Assembly (NCBI GenBank): GCA_027493525.1
Contig: JAOSKN010000002.1
Coordinates: 2,451,326-2,515,325 of the forward strand
Length of the DNA: 64,000 nt
Direction: 5' to 3'
Source: Planctomycetota bacterium
GTDB taxonomy: Bacteria > Planctomycetota > SZUA-567 > H5-PLA8
Shown here: positions 1-8,305 of the stretch, piece after piece
Layout: every line of letters begins with the position of its first letter
How positions within the stretch are numbered: the stretch's first letter is position 1
Notes under the pieces: model-generated
The model's input: the letters and a program-made list of their open reading frames with translations, nothing else
Told to the model about the DNA's origin: nothing
The model's database searches: none
Position numbers and translations under genes: made by a program

Positions 1-1
1 G

Positions 2-220
2 GACCTCGCGCGCGAAGTCCGCCGCGGCCGGCGCGCTCTGATCTTCTTCTTCGTCGGGCGCGCGGACTGCGCGTGGATGGGTCCGGCCGACGCGATCGAT
101 CCCGCCTACGGCCGCGCCCTGCGCCGCGCCGTTAAGGCCGGCGTCGAACCGCTCGCGTACCAGGCGCGCGTCACGCCACGCGGCATCGCGCTAGTCCGCC
201 GCGTCGAGGTCAGGCTTTGA
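2..220 (+). CDS. sfsA: SfsA family protein, C-terminal part (cut by window start)
   Basis: Only the last 72 residues are visible; the reading frame is open from base 2 to the TGA at 218-220. The translation contains FFFVGRADCAWMGPADAIDP, then YGRALRRAVKAGVEPLAYQ and a beta-rich ending VRRVEVRL. This matches the conserved C-terminal half of SfsA (RxDC, P-A-x-x-IDP, LRxAxxxGVExLAY). SfsA is a small nucleic-acid-binding or nuclease-like protein first described as a sugar fermentation stimulation factor; its exact role is uncertain. The downstream neighbour is convergent. Confidence 0.85.
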   Translation, partial: DLAREVRRGRRALIFFFVGRADCAWMGPADAIDPAYGRALRRAVKAGVEPLAYQARVTPRGIALVRRVEVRL

Positions 221-240
221 AGCTCCGCCAAGTCCGCGCC

Positions 241-1059
241 TCACGCCGCGCGCAGCGCGGCGCTCGCCATCCAGATCCCGAGGCCCAGCAGGAAGACGTT
301 GACCAGGCGCGCGAAGGCCTTTGCGGGGATGTAGCCGTCCATGTACAACCCGGCCCGCGAGCCCAGCCATGCGAAGGGCAGCAGGCAGATGCCCGTCAGC
401 GCCCACGCCGGCGGCAGCAGGCCTTGCCACGCGTAATTGCCCGTGCGTACCAGGAGCGAGATCAGGAACACGGCGTTGAGCGTGACCTTGAAGCGCCCGC
501 GCTCGATCCCGCTCGCGATGAGATAGCCCGCCAGGAGCGGTCCGACCATCCCCACCGCGCCGCCCAGGATCCCGCTCAAGCCCCCCACGACCAGGCTGGC
601 CGGGCGCGAGAAGTCTCCCGCGAGCGGCGCGGGCCGGTCTTCCGCCTCGGCCGGGGGCTCATGGTCGCCGGTTGGCGCCTGGGAATCGCGCCTGGCCCAA
701 GGGTTCAATTGCCACGCGCCGATCGCGAAGAGGATCGCGCCCACCGCCAGTTGGATCCGCCAGAGCGGCCAGTCGCGGAGCGCAAGCACGCCCAGCGGCG
801 TGGTCAGCAGCAGCGGCGCGCCCAGCCAGGCCGTGCGCCGGAGATCCAGGTGCCGGCGGTAGCGCCAGAGCACCTCGCCCACCGTCGCGAAGCACGCGAT
901 GGTCAGGCACGGGATGGCGTAGGTTCCGATCCGTTCGTGGGACAGCAGCAGCGGTACGGCGACCAGCGCCATGCCGAAGCCCGTCAGGCCTTGGACGAAC
1001 GAAGCGAAAAAGGTGACGCCCACGGCAAACCAGAACCAGGACGCGAGCAAGAAATCCAC
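241..1059 (-). CDS. TauE/SafE family membrane transporter (sulfite exporter family)
   Basis: 272 residues with a GTG start at 1059. The N-terminus carries the family signature: a hydrophobic helix followed by FVQGLTGFGMALVAVPLLL. A second related half follows a charged cytoplasmic loop near residues 125-155 (GDHEPPAEAEDRPAP), with GGLSGILGGAVGMVGPLLAGY. About seven or eight membrane helices are expected, as is usual for TauE/SafE (DUF81) proteins. Family members export sulfite, sulfoacetate or other small anions; the substrate cannot be read from sequence. The gene is convergent with sfsA and divergent from the infA operon. Confidence 0.85.
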   Translation of the reverse strand: MDFLLASWFWFAVGVTFFASFVQGLTGFGMALVAVPLLLSHERIGTYAIPCLTIACFATVGEVLWRYRRHLDLRRTAWLGAPLLLTTPLGVLALRDWPLWRIQLAVGAILFAIGAWQLNPWARRDSQAPTGDHEPPAEAEDRPAPLAGDFSRPASLVVGGLSGILGGAVGMVGPLLAGYLIASGIERGRFKVTLNAVFLISLLVRTGNYAWQGLLPPAWALTGICLLPFAWLGSRAGLYMDGYIPAKAFARLVNVFLLGLGIWMASAALRAA

Positions 1060-1258
1060 GCGGCGCGAGCGCCCCTTTCATGGGGTCAGGAGGGGATGAA
1101 GCCGGAGTGAAAGCCATCATTATTGTACCGCACGGCACGGGAAGCGGGATAAAAGGCAAAACGATAACAGGAATCCTGAAAACCCTGTAGGAGAACTCAA
1201 GGTGCAATGCTGTAGTATGTGCCTCCTGAAGGTTTTGCCATAAGCCTTTATTGGGCCA

Positions 1259-1272
1259 GAATCTTCAGATTC
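1259..1272. promoter_or_regulatory. Palindrome upstream of the alpha-operon promoter
   Basis: GAATCT-TC-AGATTC is a perfect 6-bp inverted repeat ending 13 bp before the -35 hexamer. It could be an activator site; no binding protein is identifiable. Confidence 0.3.
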
Positions 1273-1285
1273 CTGCACAAGTAAG

Positions 1286-1314
1286 TTGACAGGAATGTAA
1301 GGACTGGCTAAAAG
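1286..1314 (+). promoter_or_regulatory. Sigma-70-type promoter of the infA-rplQ operon
   Basis: TTGACA (1286-1291), a 17-bp spacer, then TAAAAG (1309-1314). Transcription would start near 1321, leaving a leader of about 73 bases before the infA ATG. It lies on the correct strand immediately before seven co-directional ribosomal/transcription genes. Confidence 0.6.
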
Positions 1315-1393
1315 ATTGCGTTTCTGGGATGGTCTGCGGCGCGGCCCACTGCGGGTCCGGGCAAGATGCCCTCGTAACTCACGCAAAGCCGGC

Positions 1394-1609
1394 ATGAGCC
1401 CTTCAGTGATTAGGATTGAAGCGCTGGTCGTGGAGGTGCTTCCCGGCGGGTCGTACGGCGTGGAACTCCCGAACGGCCAGAGCGTAACGGCTCGGGTCTC
1501 GGGCCAGTTGCGAATGAATTACGTGCGCATCGACGTGGGGGATCGGGTGACGGTGGAAATGTCGCCTGTGGACTCGACGAAGGTGCGGATCATTTTCAAG
1601 GCGACGTGA
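1394..1609 (+). CDS. infA: Translation initiation factor IF-1
   Basis: 71 residues beginning MSPSVIRIEALVVEVLPGG, the length and fold of the S1/OB-domain IF-1. Typical features are EVLPGGSYGVELPNG, VSGQLRMNYVRI and the GDRVTVEMSP segment. IF-1 occupies the A site of the 30S subunit during initiation. The frame is open upstream to 1316, but the start at 1394 aligns with the family N-terminus. No clear Shine-Dalgarno sequence precedes it. It is the first gene of the alpha-type operon and is followed after 34 bases by rpmJ. Confidence 0.93.
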   Translation: MSPSVIRIEALVVEVLPGGSYGVELPNGQSVTARVSGQLRMNYVRIDVGDRVTVEMSPVDSTKVRIIFKAT

Positions 1610-1643
1610 ATTCCGCGCCCGCGGCAACAGAGGACACAGTGGC

Positions 1644-1760
1644 ATGAAAGTCCGGAGATCGGTGAAGCGCAGGTGCGAGAGCTGCAAGATCGTGCGCCGC
1701 AAGGGCCGCTTGTACGTAATCTGCGATAAAGAACCCCGCCACAAGATGCGCCAGGGTTAA
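1644..1760 (+). CDS. rpmJ: 50S ribosomal protein L36 (bL36)
   Basis: 38 residues: MKVRRSVKRRCESCKIVRRK, then a short loop and CDKEPRHKMRQG. The four zinc ligands of bL36 (C-x2-C, C, H) are all present, so this is the zinc-binding C+ form. A GAGGA ribosome-binding site lies upstream. It sits in the canonical infA-rpmJ-rpsM order. Confidence 0.95.
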   Translation: MKVRRSVKRRCESCKIVRRKGRLYVICDKEPRHKMRQG

Positions 1761-1833
1761 GCCCCGCCGGGGCGCGAAGCGGCCAGGCAGCGCCGGCTTC
1801 GCGGCGACCCGCGGAAAAGGAGAGGTTGTCGGT

Positions 1834-2259
1834 ATGCCTCGTTTGATGGGCGTTGACATTCCGAATGACAAGCGCATCGAAATTTCGCTGCGCTACATCT
1901 ACGGCATCGGGCCGTTCCGCTCCCGGCAGATCTGCCAGGGCTGCAACATCCCGCCCGAGACTCGCGCGCGGGACCTGAAGGACGACGAACTGGCGCGTAT
2001 CGCCTCGTTCATCGACACGACCTTCAACGAGGAGAACCTCGTCGAGGGCAAGGTGGGGCGTTCGGGGCCCGTGGAGGGCGCGCTGCGCCGCCGCGTGCAG
2101 CAGAACGTGCAGCGCCTCAAGAAGATCAACAGTTACCGGGGCATGCGGCACATCCGCGGGCTGCCGGTCCGCGGGCAGCGCACCAAGACCAATGCCCGCA
2201 CCCGCAAGGGCAAGCGCAAGACCGTGGCCGTGAAGGTCTCGGTGAAGGCGATGCGCTGA
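1834..2259 (+). CDS. rpsM: 30S ribosomal protein S13 (uS13)
   Basis: 141 residues, slightly longer than the usual 118-126. It begins MPRLMGVDIPNDKRIEISLRY and contains YIYGIGPFRSRQIC (helix-turn-helix region). The basic C-terminal arm includes RGMRHIRGLPVRGQRTKTNA, which binds 16S rRNA and reaches toward the P-site tRNA. The extra length is a Lys/Arg tail. An AAGGAG site precedes the ATG. The family GIG-x8-C segment and the RGQRTxTNART motif make the call secure. Confidence 0.96.
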   Translation: MPRLMGVDIPNDKRIEISLRYIYGIGPFRSRQICQGCNIPPETRARDLKDDELARIASFIDTTFNEENLVEGKVGRSGPVEGALRRRVQQNVQRLKKINSYRGMRHIRGLPVRGQRTKTNARTRKGKRKTVAVKVSVKAMR

Positions 2260-2293
2260 GGTCCCGCGGGGCCGATGAACCGGGAGCGCCAAC

Positions 2294-2677
2294 ATGGCCA
2301 GGACGTACCGCAAGAAAAAGATCAAGCGCAGCGTTTCGCGCGGCGTCGCCCACGTGCAGGCGACGTTCAACAACACGATCATCACGATCACCGACCCCAA
2401 CGGCGACGTCGTCTGCTGGGATTCGGCCGGCACGGTGAAGTTCAAGGGCGCGCGCAAGAGCACCCCGTTCGCCGCGCAGCGCACCGCCGAGGCCGCCGCC
2501 GAAAAGGCGATCAAGATGGGCATGAAAGAGATCGAAGTGCGGGTCAAGGGGCCGGGCTCGGGGCGCGAAAGCTCCATCCGCGGGCTCCAGGCCGCCGGGT
2601 TGCAGGTGCGCGCCATCGAGGACGTCACGCCGCTGCCGCATAACGGCTGCCGTCCGCGCAAGCGCCGCCGCGTCTAG
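2294..2677 (+). CDS. rpsK: 30S ribosomal protein S11 (uS11)
   Basis: 127 residues. Conserved segments are AHVQATFNNTIITITDPNGD, the FKGARKSTPFAAQ loop, VRVKGPGSGRESSIRGLQAA and the C-terminal DVTPLPHNGCRPRKRRRV. The GSGRE and PHNGCRPRKRRR motifs are hallmarks of uS11, which forms part of the 30S platform. It starts 34 bases after rpsM in the standard order. Confidence 0.97.
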   Translation: MARTYRKKKIKRSVSRGVAHVQATFNNTIITITDPNGDVVCWDSAGTVKFKGARKSTPFAAQRTAEAAAEKAIKMGMKEIEVRVKGPGSGRESSIRGLQAAGLQVRAIEDVTPLPHNGCRPRKRRRV

Positions 2678-2721
2678 AATCCGCCCAGGAACGCAGCGCC
2701 AGAGGGGGTTTCGGGAAACTC

Positions 2722-3339
2722 ATGGCTCGTTACACCGGACCGAAGTGCAAGCTCGCCCGACGCATCGGCATGAACCTCGAGCTGAAGGGCCGCCGCCTGG
2801 AAGCCGAGAAATGCCGCGGGCTGGACATTCCGCCCGGCGGGCGCTTCCGCCGCAGCAAGCTCAGCCCCTACGGCGAGCAGTTGCTGGAAAAGCAGAAGCT
2901 CAAGTGGTTCTACGGCGTCCTCGAGCGCCAGTTCCGGCTCTACTTCGCCGAGGCCGCCAAGTCCAAGGGGAATACGGGCGAGACGCTCCTGCTGATCTTC
3001 GAGCGGCGCCTGGACAACGTGCTCTTCAAGCTGGGCTGGGCTTCCACCCGCGCGCAGGCGCGCCAGCTCATCAACCACGGCCACGTGGACGTGGGCAGCC
3101 GGCGCTGCGACGTGTGCAGCTACCGCGTGAACATCGGCGATACGATCCGGATCCGCTCGAAGGACAAGTCCCAGAAGCTCGTCCGGGTCCAGATCGAAGA
3201 TGCGCGCGGGCGCCAGATCCCGCCGTGGCTCAGCGGGGACAACGAAAGCCTGACGGCCCGGGTCGTCAACCTGCCCACGCGGGAAGACGTCTCCCTGCCG
3301 GTGAACGAGCACCTGATCGTCGAATTGCTGTCGAAGTAG
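2722..3339 (+). CDS. rpsD: 30S ribosomal protein S4 (uS4)
   Basis: 205 residues, normal for uS4. The N-terminal domain contains the ARYTGPKCKLARR start and PYGEQLLEKQKLKWFYGVLE. The S4 RNA-binding domain spans about residues 93-160 (ERRLDNVLFKLGWASTRAQA, then RQLINHGHVDVGSRRC). It closes with the usual LPVNEHLIVELLSK. S4 nucleates 30S assembly and in some bacteria represses this operon; no S4-binding pseudoknot could be verified here. The spacing to rpoA is 126 bases, the longest gap within the operon. Confidence 0.96.
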   Translation: MARYTGPKCKLARRIGMNLELKGRRLEAEKCRGLDIPPGGRFRRSKLSPYGEQLLEKQKLKWFYGVLERQFRLYFAEAAKSKGNTGETLLLIFERRLDNVLFKLGWASTRAQARQLINHGHVDVGSRRCDVCSYRVNIGDTIRIRSKDKSQKLVRVQIEDARGRQIPPWLSGDNESLTARVVNLPTREDVSLPVNEHLIVELLSK

Positions 3340-3465
3340 CCGGCGCGTCCGACGTGTCAGGACGCGGGCCGGCGCCGACCGCGCGAGCGGCGGCGGAGCG
3401 GCGTGCCCCGGACCCTGTGCCGGGAACGCCAGGGGGCGGGATCGAGAGGCGAGGCGAGGACTTCT

Positions 3466-4527
3466 ATGCGCATCCGCTGGCGTGGCTTTGAACTCCCTAC
3501 CCAGGTGGCCTTGGAGCAGGATTCGGCGACCCCGAACTTCGGCAAGTTCCTGGTCGAACCGTTCGAGCGCGGGTACGGCGTGACCATCGGCAACTCCCTG
3601 CGCCGCGTCCTGATCTCCAGCCTGGAAGGCGGCGCGGTGACCTCCATCCGCGTCTCGGTCACCTCCGCCCAGGACGGGCAGGAGAAGACCACCACCGCCT
3701 CCCATGAGTTCATGGCGCTGCCGGGCGTCTACGAGGACGTCACCGACCTCATCCTCAACATCAAGGAGATGCGGCTCAAGATCCACACCGACGAGCCCAT
3801 CAACTTCAAGATCGACCGCAAGGGCCAGGGGCCCGTCAAGGCCGGCGACATCCAGCACGACGAGCGCTTCGAGATCGTCAACCCCGAACTCGTCCTCTGC
3901 AATCTCACCGACGACCAGACCGCCTTCAACATCCAGTTCTCCGCCCGCAAAGGCCGCGGTTATCGCACCGCCGAGGAGAACGCGGCCTCCGAGGCCCCCG
4001 TCGGCACCATCCCCGTCGACAGCATCTTCAGCCCCGTGCGCCGGGTCCGCTACAAGGTCGAGAACACCCGCGTCGGGCAGCAGACCGACTTCGACAAGCT
4101 GATCCTCGAGATCTGGACGGACGGCACGGTCAGCCCCGAGCTGGCGCTGGTCGAGTCCTCCACGATCCTGCGCAAGCACTTCAACCCCTTCGTGAAGTAC
4201 TTCGAACTCGGCAAGCAGCTCGAGACCGCGGGCGTCATGGCCGCCGCGCAGCCCGAGATCGGCGAGGACGCGCAGATCCGCGAACTGCGCGAGAAGCTCA
4301 AGCTGCCCGTCAGCGTCCTCGACCCGTCCGTCCGCGCCGAGAACTGCCTGGCCGCCGCGAACATCCAGACCCTCGGCGACCTGGTCCGCCACAGCGAGGG
4401 CGACCTGCTCAAGATCAAGAACTTCGGCAAGACCTCGATGAAGGAAATCAAGAAGAAGCTGGCCGACATGAGCATGTCCCTCGGGATGGAGATTCCCGAA
4501 GAGGCCAACGCGCCCACGTCCTCTTAG
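3466..4527 (+). CDS. rpoA: DNA-directed RNA polymerase subunit alpha
   Basis: 353 residues from the ATG at 3466, which follows a GAGGCGAGGA ribosome-binding region; the frame is also open upstream to 3403. The N-terminal dimerisation domain contains FGKFLVEPFERGYGVTIGNS followed by LRRVLISSLEGGAVTS. The C-terminal domain (about residues 275-345) has SVRAENCLAAANIQTLGDLV and LLKIKNFGKTSMKEIKKKL, the two helix-hairpin-helix elements that contact UP-element DNA and activators. It is slightly longer than the 310-340 usual because of a short insertion and a polar tail. It belongs to the alpha operon with rplQ. Confidence 0.96.
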   Translation: MRIRWRGFELPTQVALEQDSATPNFGKFLVEPFERGYGVTIGNSLRRVLISSLEGGAVTSIRVSVTSAQDGQEKTTTASHEFMALPGVYEDVTDLILNIKEMRLKIHTDEPINFKIDRKGQGPVKAGDIQHDERFEIVNPELVLCNLTDDQTAFNIQFSARKGRGYRTAEENAASEAPVGTIPVDSIFSPVRRVRYKVENTRVGQQTDFDKLILEIWTDGTVSPELALVESSTILRKHFNPFVKYFELGKQLETAGVMAAAQPEIGEDAQIRELREKLKLPVSVLDPSVRAENCLAAANIQTLGDLVRHSEGDLLKIKNFGKTSMKEIKKKLADMSMSLGMEIPEEANAPTSS

Positions 4528-4547
4528 GCTAGGAAAGCGGCAGAACG

Positions 4548-5090
4548 ATGCGTCACCTGCGCAGTTCCAACAACTTCAAGCGCGACGCGGCCCACCGGCG
4601 CGCGATGATGCGCAATCTCGTGCTCAACCTGATCGAGCATGGGCGCATCCGGACCACCCTGCCCAAGGCCAAGGCCGCCCGCACCCTCGCCGAGAAGCTC
4701 ATCACCCTCGGCAAGAAAGGCACCCTGCACCACCGCCGGCAGGCCGTCGAGGTGCTTGGCTCCACCGTCGCCGCCAAACGCTGCGTCAAAAAGGTCTTTG
4801 GCGAACTCTCGCAGCGTTTCGCCGTCCGCCCAGGCGGCTACACCCGCATCCTCAAGTTGCCCCGCACCATCCGCCAGGCCAAGAGCGACCTGCCCCGCGG
4901 CGTCACCAAGCGGAGCAAGTTCTACGGCACCCGTCTCGGCGACAACTCGCCCCTCGTGCTCTGGGAACTCTGCGAGGCCGAAATCACCAAGAAGGAAAAG
5001 CCCAAGGGCAAAAAGAAGAAAGCTCCGCGTGCCGAGAAGCCCAAGACCGAAGCCGCCCCCGCCCAGACCGATGCCCCTAAGGCCGAGTGA
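4548..5090 (+). CDS. rplQ: 50S ribosomal protein L17 (bL17) with Lys/Pro-rich tail
   Basis: 180 residues. The core (about 1-120) begins MRHLRSSNNFKRDAAHRRAM and has MRNLVLNLIEHGRIRTTLPK, then AEKLITLGKKG. Residues after about 145 form a low-complexity tail (KKEKPKGKKKKAPRAEKPKT) ending in acidic residues. Such tails occur in several phyla and probably lie on the ribosome surface. It is the last gene of the operon; no hairpin-plus-U-tract terminator is obvious in the 88 bases before the convergent glycosyltransferase gene. Confidence 0.94.
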   Translation: MRHLRSSNNFKRDAAHRRAMMRNLVLNLIEHGRIRTTLPKAKAARTLAEKLITLGKKGTLHHRRQAVEVLGSTVAAKRCVKKVFGELSQRFAVRPGGYTRILKLPRTIRQAKSDLPRGVTKRSKFYGTRLGDNSPLVLWELCEAEITKKEKPKGKKKKAPRAEKPKTEAAPAQTDAPKAE

Positions 5091-5178
5091 TTACGTTTGA
5101 CTGGCTGTAGTGCGGCTCGAAAAATTTGCCAGATCCCATTTGTCCACTGAAAACTTGGTGTAATTCCGTTTTCCGCAT

Positions 5179-7395
5179 TCAGCGGGCTTCCGGTTCGTTA
5201 ATCAGCACGACGATGTGATGGCTGTGGAGCAGCACCCGAGTACCCTCGGGCGGCAGGCTCTTCATGCCGAAGTCGAAGAAGCGGCGGTGGACGAAGAACA
5301 GGATCTGTCCGGGCGGCTTGGACGGGATGAGCCGCTTCAGCATGTCAAGTCTCGTGGCCTCGCCCTTCTCGTCGGTCTTGGGGGCTTCTTTCACCACCGC
5401 GCGCAGGTAGTACACCAGGCTCTCTTCCTCGCAGCCGACCGTGTAGTAGGTCCTGTCCTCGCCCAGCCAGGGCGAGACGTCCTCGACGACGTACTTGTCG
5501 GAGCGGCGCATCAGACCGGGCATGGCCACCGTGGGCAGCATCGTGACGATCAGGATAACGACGAAAGCGCCCAGGGCCATGGAGGTCCAACGGATCCAGG
5601 AGGTCAGGCAGGCCAGAGCCCACGGGACGCAGCAGCACGCCATAGCGGTGGCGGAGATGCCCCACAGCGGGACGGGGGAGACCTCGAGCACGTTTGCCCA
5701 ACGATTGGGGAGTTGCAGGACGCGGGTGGGGATCAGGATGGCCGCGGCCGCCAGCGGGGTGCAAACCAGGACTGCGAGGCCATAGAGCGTGGCCCGGCGG
5801 CGCTGGGCCCCTGAGGTCGCCTTGGCTCGCAGCAGAAAATGGGCCGCCAGGCCGGCGCTCACGCACAAAGCCGCCAAGGCCACAAGCAGGAAGGGGCTCG
5901 GCTGTTGCCGCCCACGCGGTTGCTCGTGCGGCCCGCAGCCCAGCAGGATCAGGAGTTCGGCGACCAGCAGGACGACGCCCAGCACCGTCCCCTTCCAGAA
6001 CCGCGAGACCGGCTCCACCTCGTCGCGGATGCGCAGCAGGAGCCGCGCGGTGAGCAGCGCCGCGGCGGGAAAGGCCGGAAGAATGTAGGTGGTCAGCTTG
6101 GCCGCGGGAACGCTGAAGAAAAGGACCACCGTGAAAACCCACGCGGCCAGGAAGGCGTCGGAGACGCGGCGGCGCACGGGTTCCGGGGCAGCCGCTGGAT
6201 CCAGCGGCAGGGGCTCCGGGGCCTGCCGGGACGCGGCGCCCAGCGCGGCGACGAGCCCCAGGGACCAGGGAAAGAAGACGCCGAGGAAGATGTAGAGGAA
6301 ATACAAGGGCGACTCGGCGTGCATGCGCCCCTCGAAGCGGCCGGCCGTCTCGTGCTTCACCATCTCGAAAAATCGCTCCGTGCCCAAGTGATTCCAGAGG
6401 TACAAATACCACCAGAGCGACAAGGCCAGGAGCAGCGCCAGCGCGAGCGGCCAGCGGTTCGGCTTCCAGTACGCCGGCATGCCGTAATAGATGACCGCCA
6501 GCACGGCCATCACGGGGCCGGCAACGACGATTTCAGGAAAGGCGCCGGTCAGGAAGGCGGGCTCCTGGCGCGGCCAGACCAGGCCCCAGGCCAGCCCCAG
6601 CGCGGTCACGGTCAGCCAGGTCTTGACCCAGAACGTCCCGCCGGGCTGGCGGATGAAGGCCCCCAGGCGGAAGCAGAGGATGAAAACCAGGGGCGTGAGC
6701 AGCAGGATCAGCGTCGCGGTGCCCTTGGCCATGAACGCCAGCCCGCCGAAGGCGGCCGCGGCGAGGACCGACGTGCGCCCAGGCAACGGCCAGCGCCCGG
6801 TCAGTCCCAGCAGGAGGCAGCCCAGGCCCGCCGCCAGGAGCGTCGAGAAGGTCTCGTCGATGATGCACGCGCGGCTCATCGCGAAGAAAAGCGGCGCGGT
6901 GGCGAGGATCAGGCCGGCGAGCCAGGCCGTGGCGTCGCCGTAGAGCCTGCGGCCCGCCCAGACGGTCAGGACCAGCATCAGCGCGCCCATGAAGACCGAG
7001 GGCAGGCGCGAGGTGACTTCGTTTGAGCCGCCGAAGGCCAGGTTGCTCAGCGCCACCAGCCAGTAGTAGAGCGGCGGCTTGTTGACGCGCGGCTCGCCGT
7101 TGAACTCGGGGATGAGCCAGCTTCCGCCTTCGGCCATGGTCCGGCCCGTCGCCGCGTAGCGCGGCTCGTCGGGATCCAGGAGGGGCATGACGTGGAGCTG
7201 GTGGCAGGTGAGGATCACGTAGACGCAGGCCAGGCCGAAGGAGGCCGCCCAGCGCCGGGAACGAGGCCAGCGTGCCGCGCCGGGCGGCTCGTCCGGGTGG
7301 CCTGCGGGGGCGAGGTCGTGGGGGTCAAAGGCGCGGCGGCGGCCCGTCAGGAACTGCTGGGTCCTGGCGGCTTCCCCGGCCCGCCGCGGTTCCAC
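5179..7395 (-). CDS. ArnT/GT39-type membrane glycosyltransferase
   Basis: 738 residues from a GTG at 7395. After a basic N-terminal region, the first membrane helix (around residue 50) is followed by the GT-C fold signature LLDPDEPRYAATGRTMAEGG, WLIPEFNGEPRVNKPPLYYW and SRLPSVFMG. Asp/Glu in DPDEPRY is the predicted catalytic acid in the first periplasmic loop. About 12-13 hydrophobic helices fill most of the length. Members of this family (ArnT, PMT) move sugars from polyprenyl-phosphate donors to lipid A, proteins or other acceptors outside the membrane. The acceptor is unknown. The start overlaps the preceding small gene by 49 bases, suggesting one transcript. Confidence 0.82.
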   Translation of the reverse strand: MEPRRAGEAARTQQFLTGRRRAFDPHDLAPAGHPDEPPGAARWPRSRRWAASFGLACVYVILTCHQLHVMPLLDPDEPRYAATGRTMAEGGSWLIPEFNGEPRVNKPPLYYWLVALSNLAFGGSNEVTSRLPSVFMGALMLVLTVWAGRRLYGDATAWLAGLILATAPLFFAMSRACIIDETFSTLLAAGLGCLLLGLTGRWPLPGRTSVLAAAAFGGLAFMAKGTATLILLLTPLVFILCFRLGAFIRQPGGTFWVKTWLTVTALGLAWGLVWPRQEPAFLTGAFPEIVVAGPVMAVLAVIYYGMPAYWKPNRWPLALALLLALSLWWYLYLWNHLGTERFFEMVKHETAGRFEGRMHAESPLYFLYIFLGVFFPWSLGLVAALGAASRQAPEPLPLDPAAAPEPVRRRVSDAFLAAWVFTVVLFFSVPAAKLTTYILPAFPAAALLTARLLLRIRDEVEPVSRFWKGTVLGVVLLVAELLILLGCGPHEQPRGRQQPSPFLLVALAALCVSAGLAAHFLLRAKATSGAQRRRATLYGLAVLVCTPLAAAAILIPTRVLQLPNRWANVLEVSPVPLWGISATAMACCCVPWALACLTSWIRWTSMALGAFVVILIVTMLPTVAMPGLMRRSDKYVVEDVSPWLGEDRTYYTVGCEEESLVYYLRAVVKEAPKTDEKGEATRLDMLKRLIPSKPPGQILFFVHRRFFDFGMKSLPPEGTRVLLHSHHIVVLINEPEAR

Positions 7396-7583
7396 TCGCC
7401 CTCGAACTCCCCGCCCGCGGTCATCCGGATGGACTTCCGGTCATTCTGGTCGTGGAGCACGATCTCGCGCACGGTTTCGAGCGCGGGCCCGGCCTGCTGG
7501 ATCAAGGCGGCGGCCTTGCGGCGCGCCTCCAGATCGTCCCGGGCGTCGAAATCGAGCAGAATCTTGAGCACGTACTGGCTCAT
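7347..7583 (-). CDS. Small conserved-looking hypothetical protein
   Basis: 78 residues beginning MSQYVLKILLDFDARDDLEA. The frame is open further upstream, but this ATG is a natural start. The body looks like a beta-strand followed by a helix with heptad character (RRKAAALIQQAG), then ETVREIVLHDQNDRKSIRM and a Gly/Pro-rich tail. It resembles no family I can name. It overlaps the 5' end of the glycosyltransferase gene in another frame, an arrangement compatible with translational coupling. Confidence 0.55.
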   Translation of the reverse strand: MSQYVLKILLDFDARDDLEARRKAAALIQQAGPALETVREIVLHDQNDRKSIRMTAGGEFEGEWNRGGPGKPPGPSSS

Positions 7584-7793
7584 CGGCCTCGCGTCTCCCT
7601 TGGCTGCTGGAACCCACAGTCTCTTAGCGCATTCGGCGGATGCTGGCAACCCGTGTACGCTCCGGGCGGCGCGCGCCAATTGCGTGCTTGGAACTTGAAG
7701 GGACGTGGTGGGTGCGCTACTCTTTGAATTGATGCACAAGTTGCACGATGTTTTCGCAGGACCGTAACCAAGCGCATCAAAGATCGGGTCCAC

Positions 7794-8183
7794 ATGGCGC
7801 AGGGGGCAGGGCATGAACGTCGGGTGCATGAACGTGTGGACCGGGAGGTACCGGTCTATTACAAGTTCCGGCATCTCGATCCGCGGCGCAGGCCGGAGAA
7901 GCTGACCTACCAGGGCGTCTCGAAGAACTTTTCGCGCGGCGGGCTCTCGCTGGTCGGACCCCTCCCCGAGGCCGGCTGGATCAGTTCGCTGCTGATGAGC
8001 AAGATTCTGCTGGACCTGGAGATCGAATGGCCCGGCGGGCGCAAATTCAAGGCCGCCTGCCGGGCGGCCTGGGTCGAGGCGCGCCCGGGCGGGGAAGGTC
8101 AGGCGATGTTCGGCTTGACCTTCACGGACCTGGCTCCGGAACTGCGCCAGGATCTTGAACGATTCATGCAGGAAGGAACCTGA
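7794..8183 (+). CDS. PilZ domain protein (probable c-di-GMP receptor)
   Basis: 129 residues. The c-di-GMP-binding elements of PilZ are recognisable: an N-terminal Arg-rich stretch HERRVHERVDREVPVYYK (RxxxR) and a downstream SKNFSRGGLSL, fitting the (D/N)xSxxG motif. The strand pattern and the C-terminal MFGLTFTDLAPE fit the six-stranded PilZ barrel. It stands alone, with no attached output domain, so it would act through a partner. Divergent from the upstream small gene. Confidence 0.8.
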   Translation: MAQGAGHERRVHERVDREVPVYYKFRHLDPRRRPEKLTYQGVSKNFSRGGLSLVGPLPEAGWISSLLMSKILLDLEIEWPGGRKFKAACRAAWVEARPGGEGQAMFGLTFTDLAPELRQDLERFMQEGT

Positions 8184-8305
8184 GGCGGGCGCGGCGCTTG
8201 AACTTGCGTAACCGGAGCACAAACGGGATAATGCCTGAGTCCATGTCTCGCAAACCGGAAGCAGGCCTCGTCTCGCCTCGTTTGGGCGTGGGAGACTGAC
8301 GTTCC

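Larger units (their letters stand above)
1060..1393. other. Intergenic control region between the TauE-like gene and infA
   Basis: 334 bases without a convincing gene, visibly more AT-rich than its surroundings. It holds a sigma-70-type promoter (1286-1314), a 14-bp palindrome just upstream (1259-1272) and a leader of about 70 bases before infA. A 91-residue antisense open frame here has no family features and was not called. Confidence 0.6.

Noticed and set aside
1120..1395. 91-codon minus-strand frame upstream of infA
   Set aside because: It covers the infA promoter and leader and has no conserved features.
2674..4392. 572-codon minus-strand open frame opposite rpsD/rpoA
   Set aside because: Antisense shadow of GC-rich genes whose sense strand encodes secure S4 and RpoA proteins; no start signal or family features.
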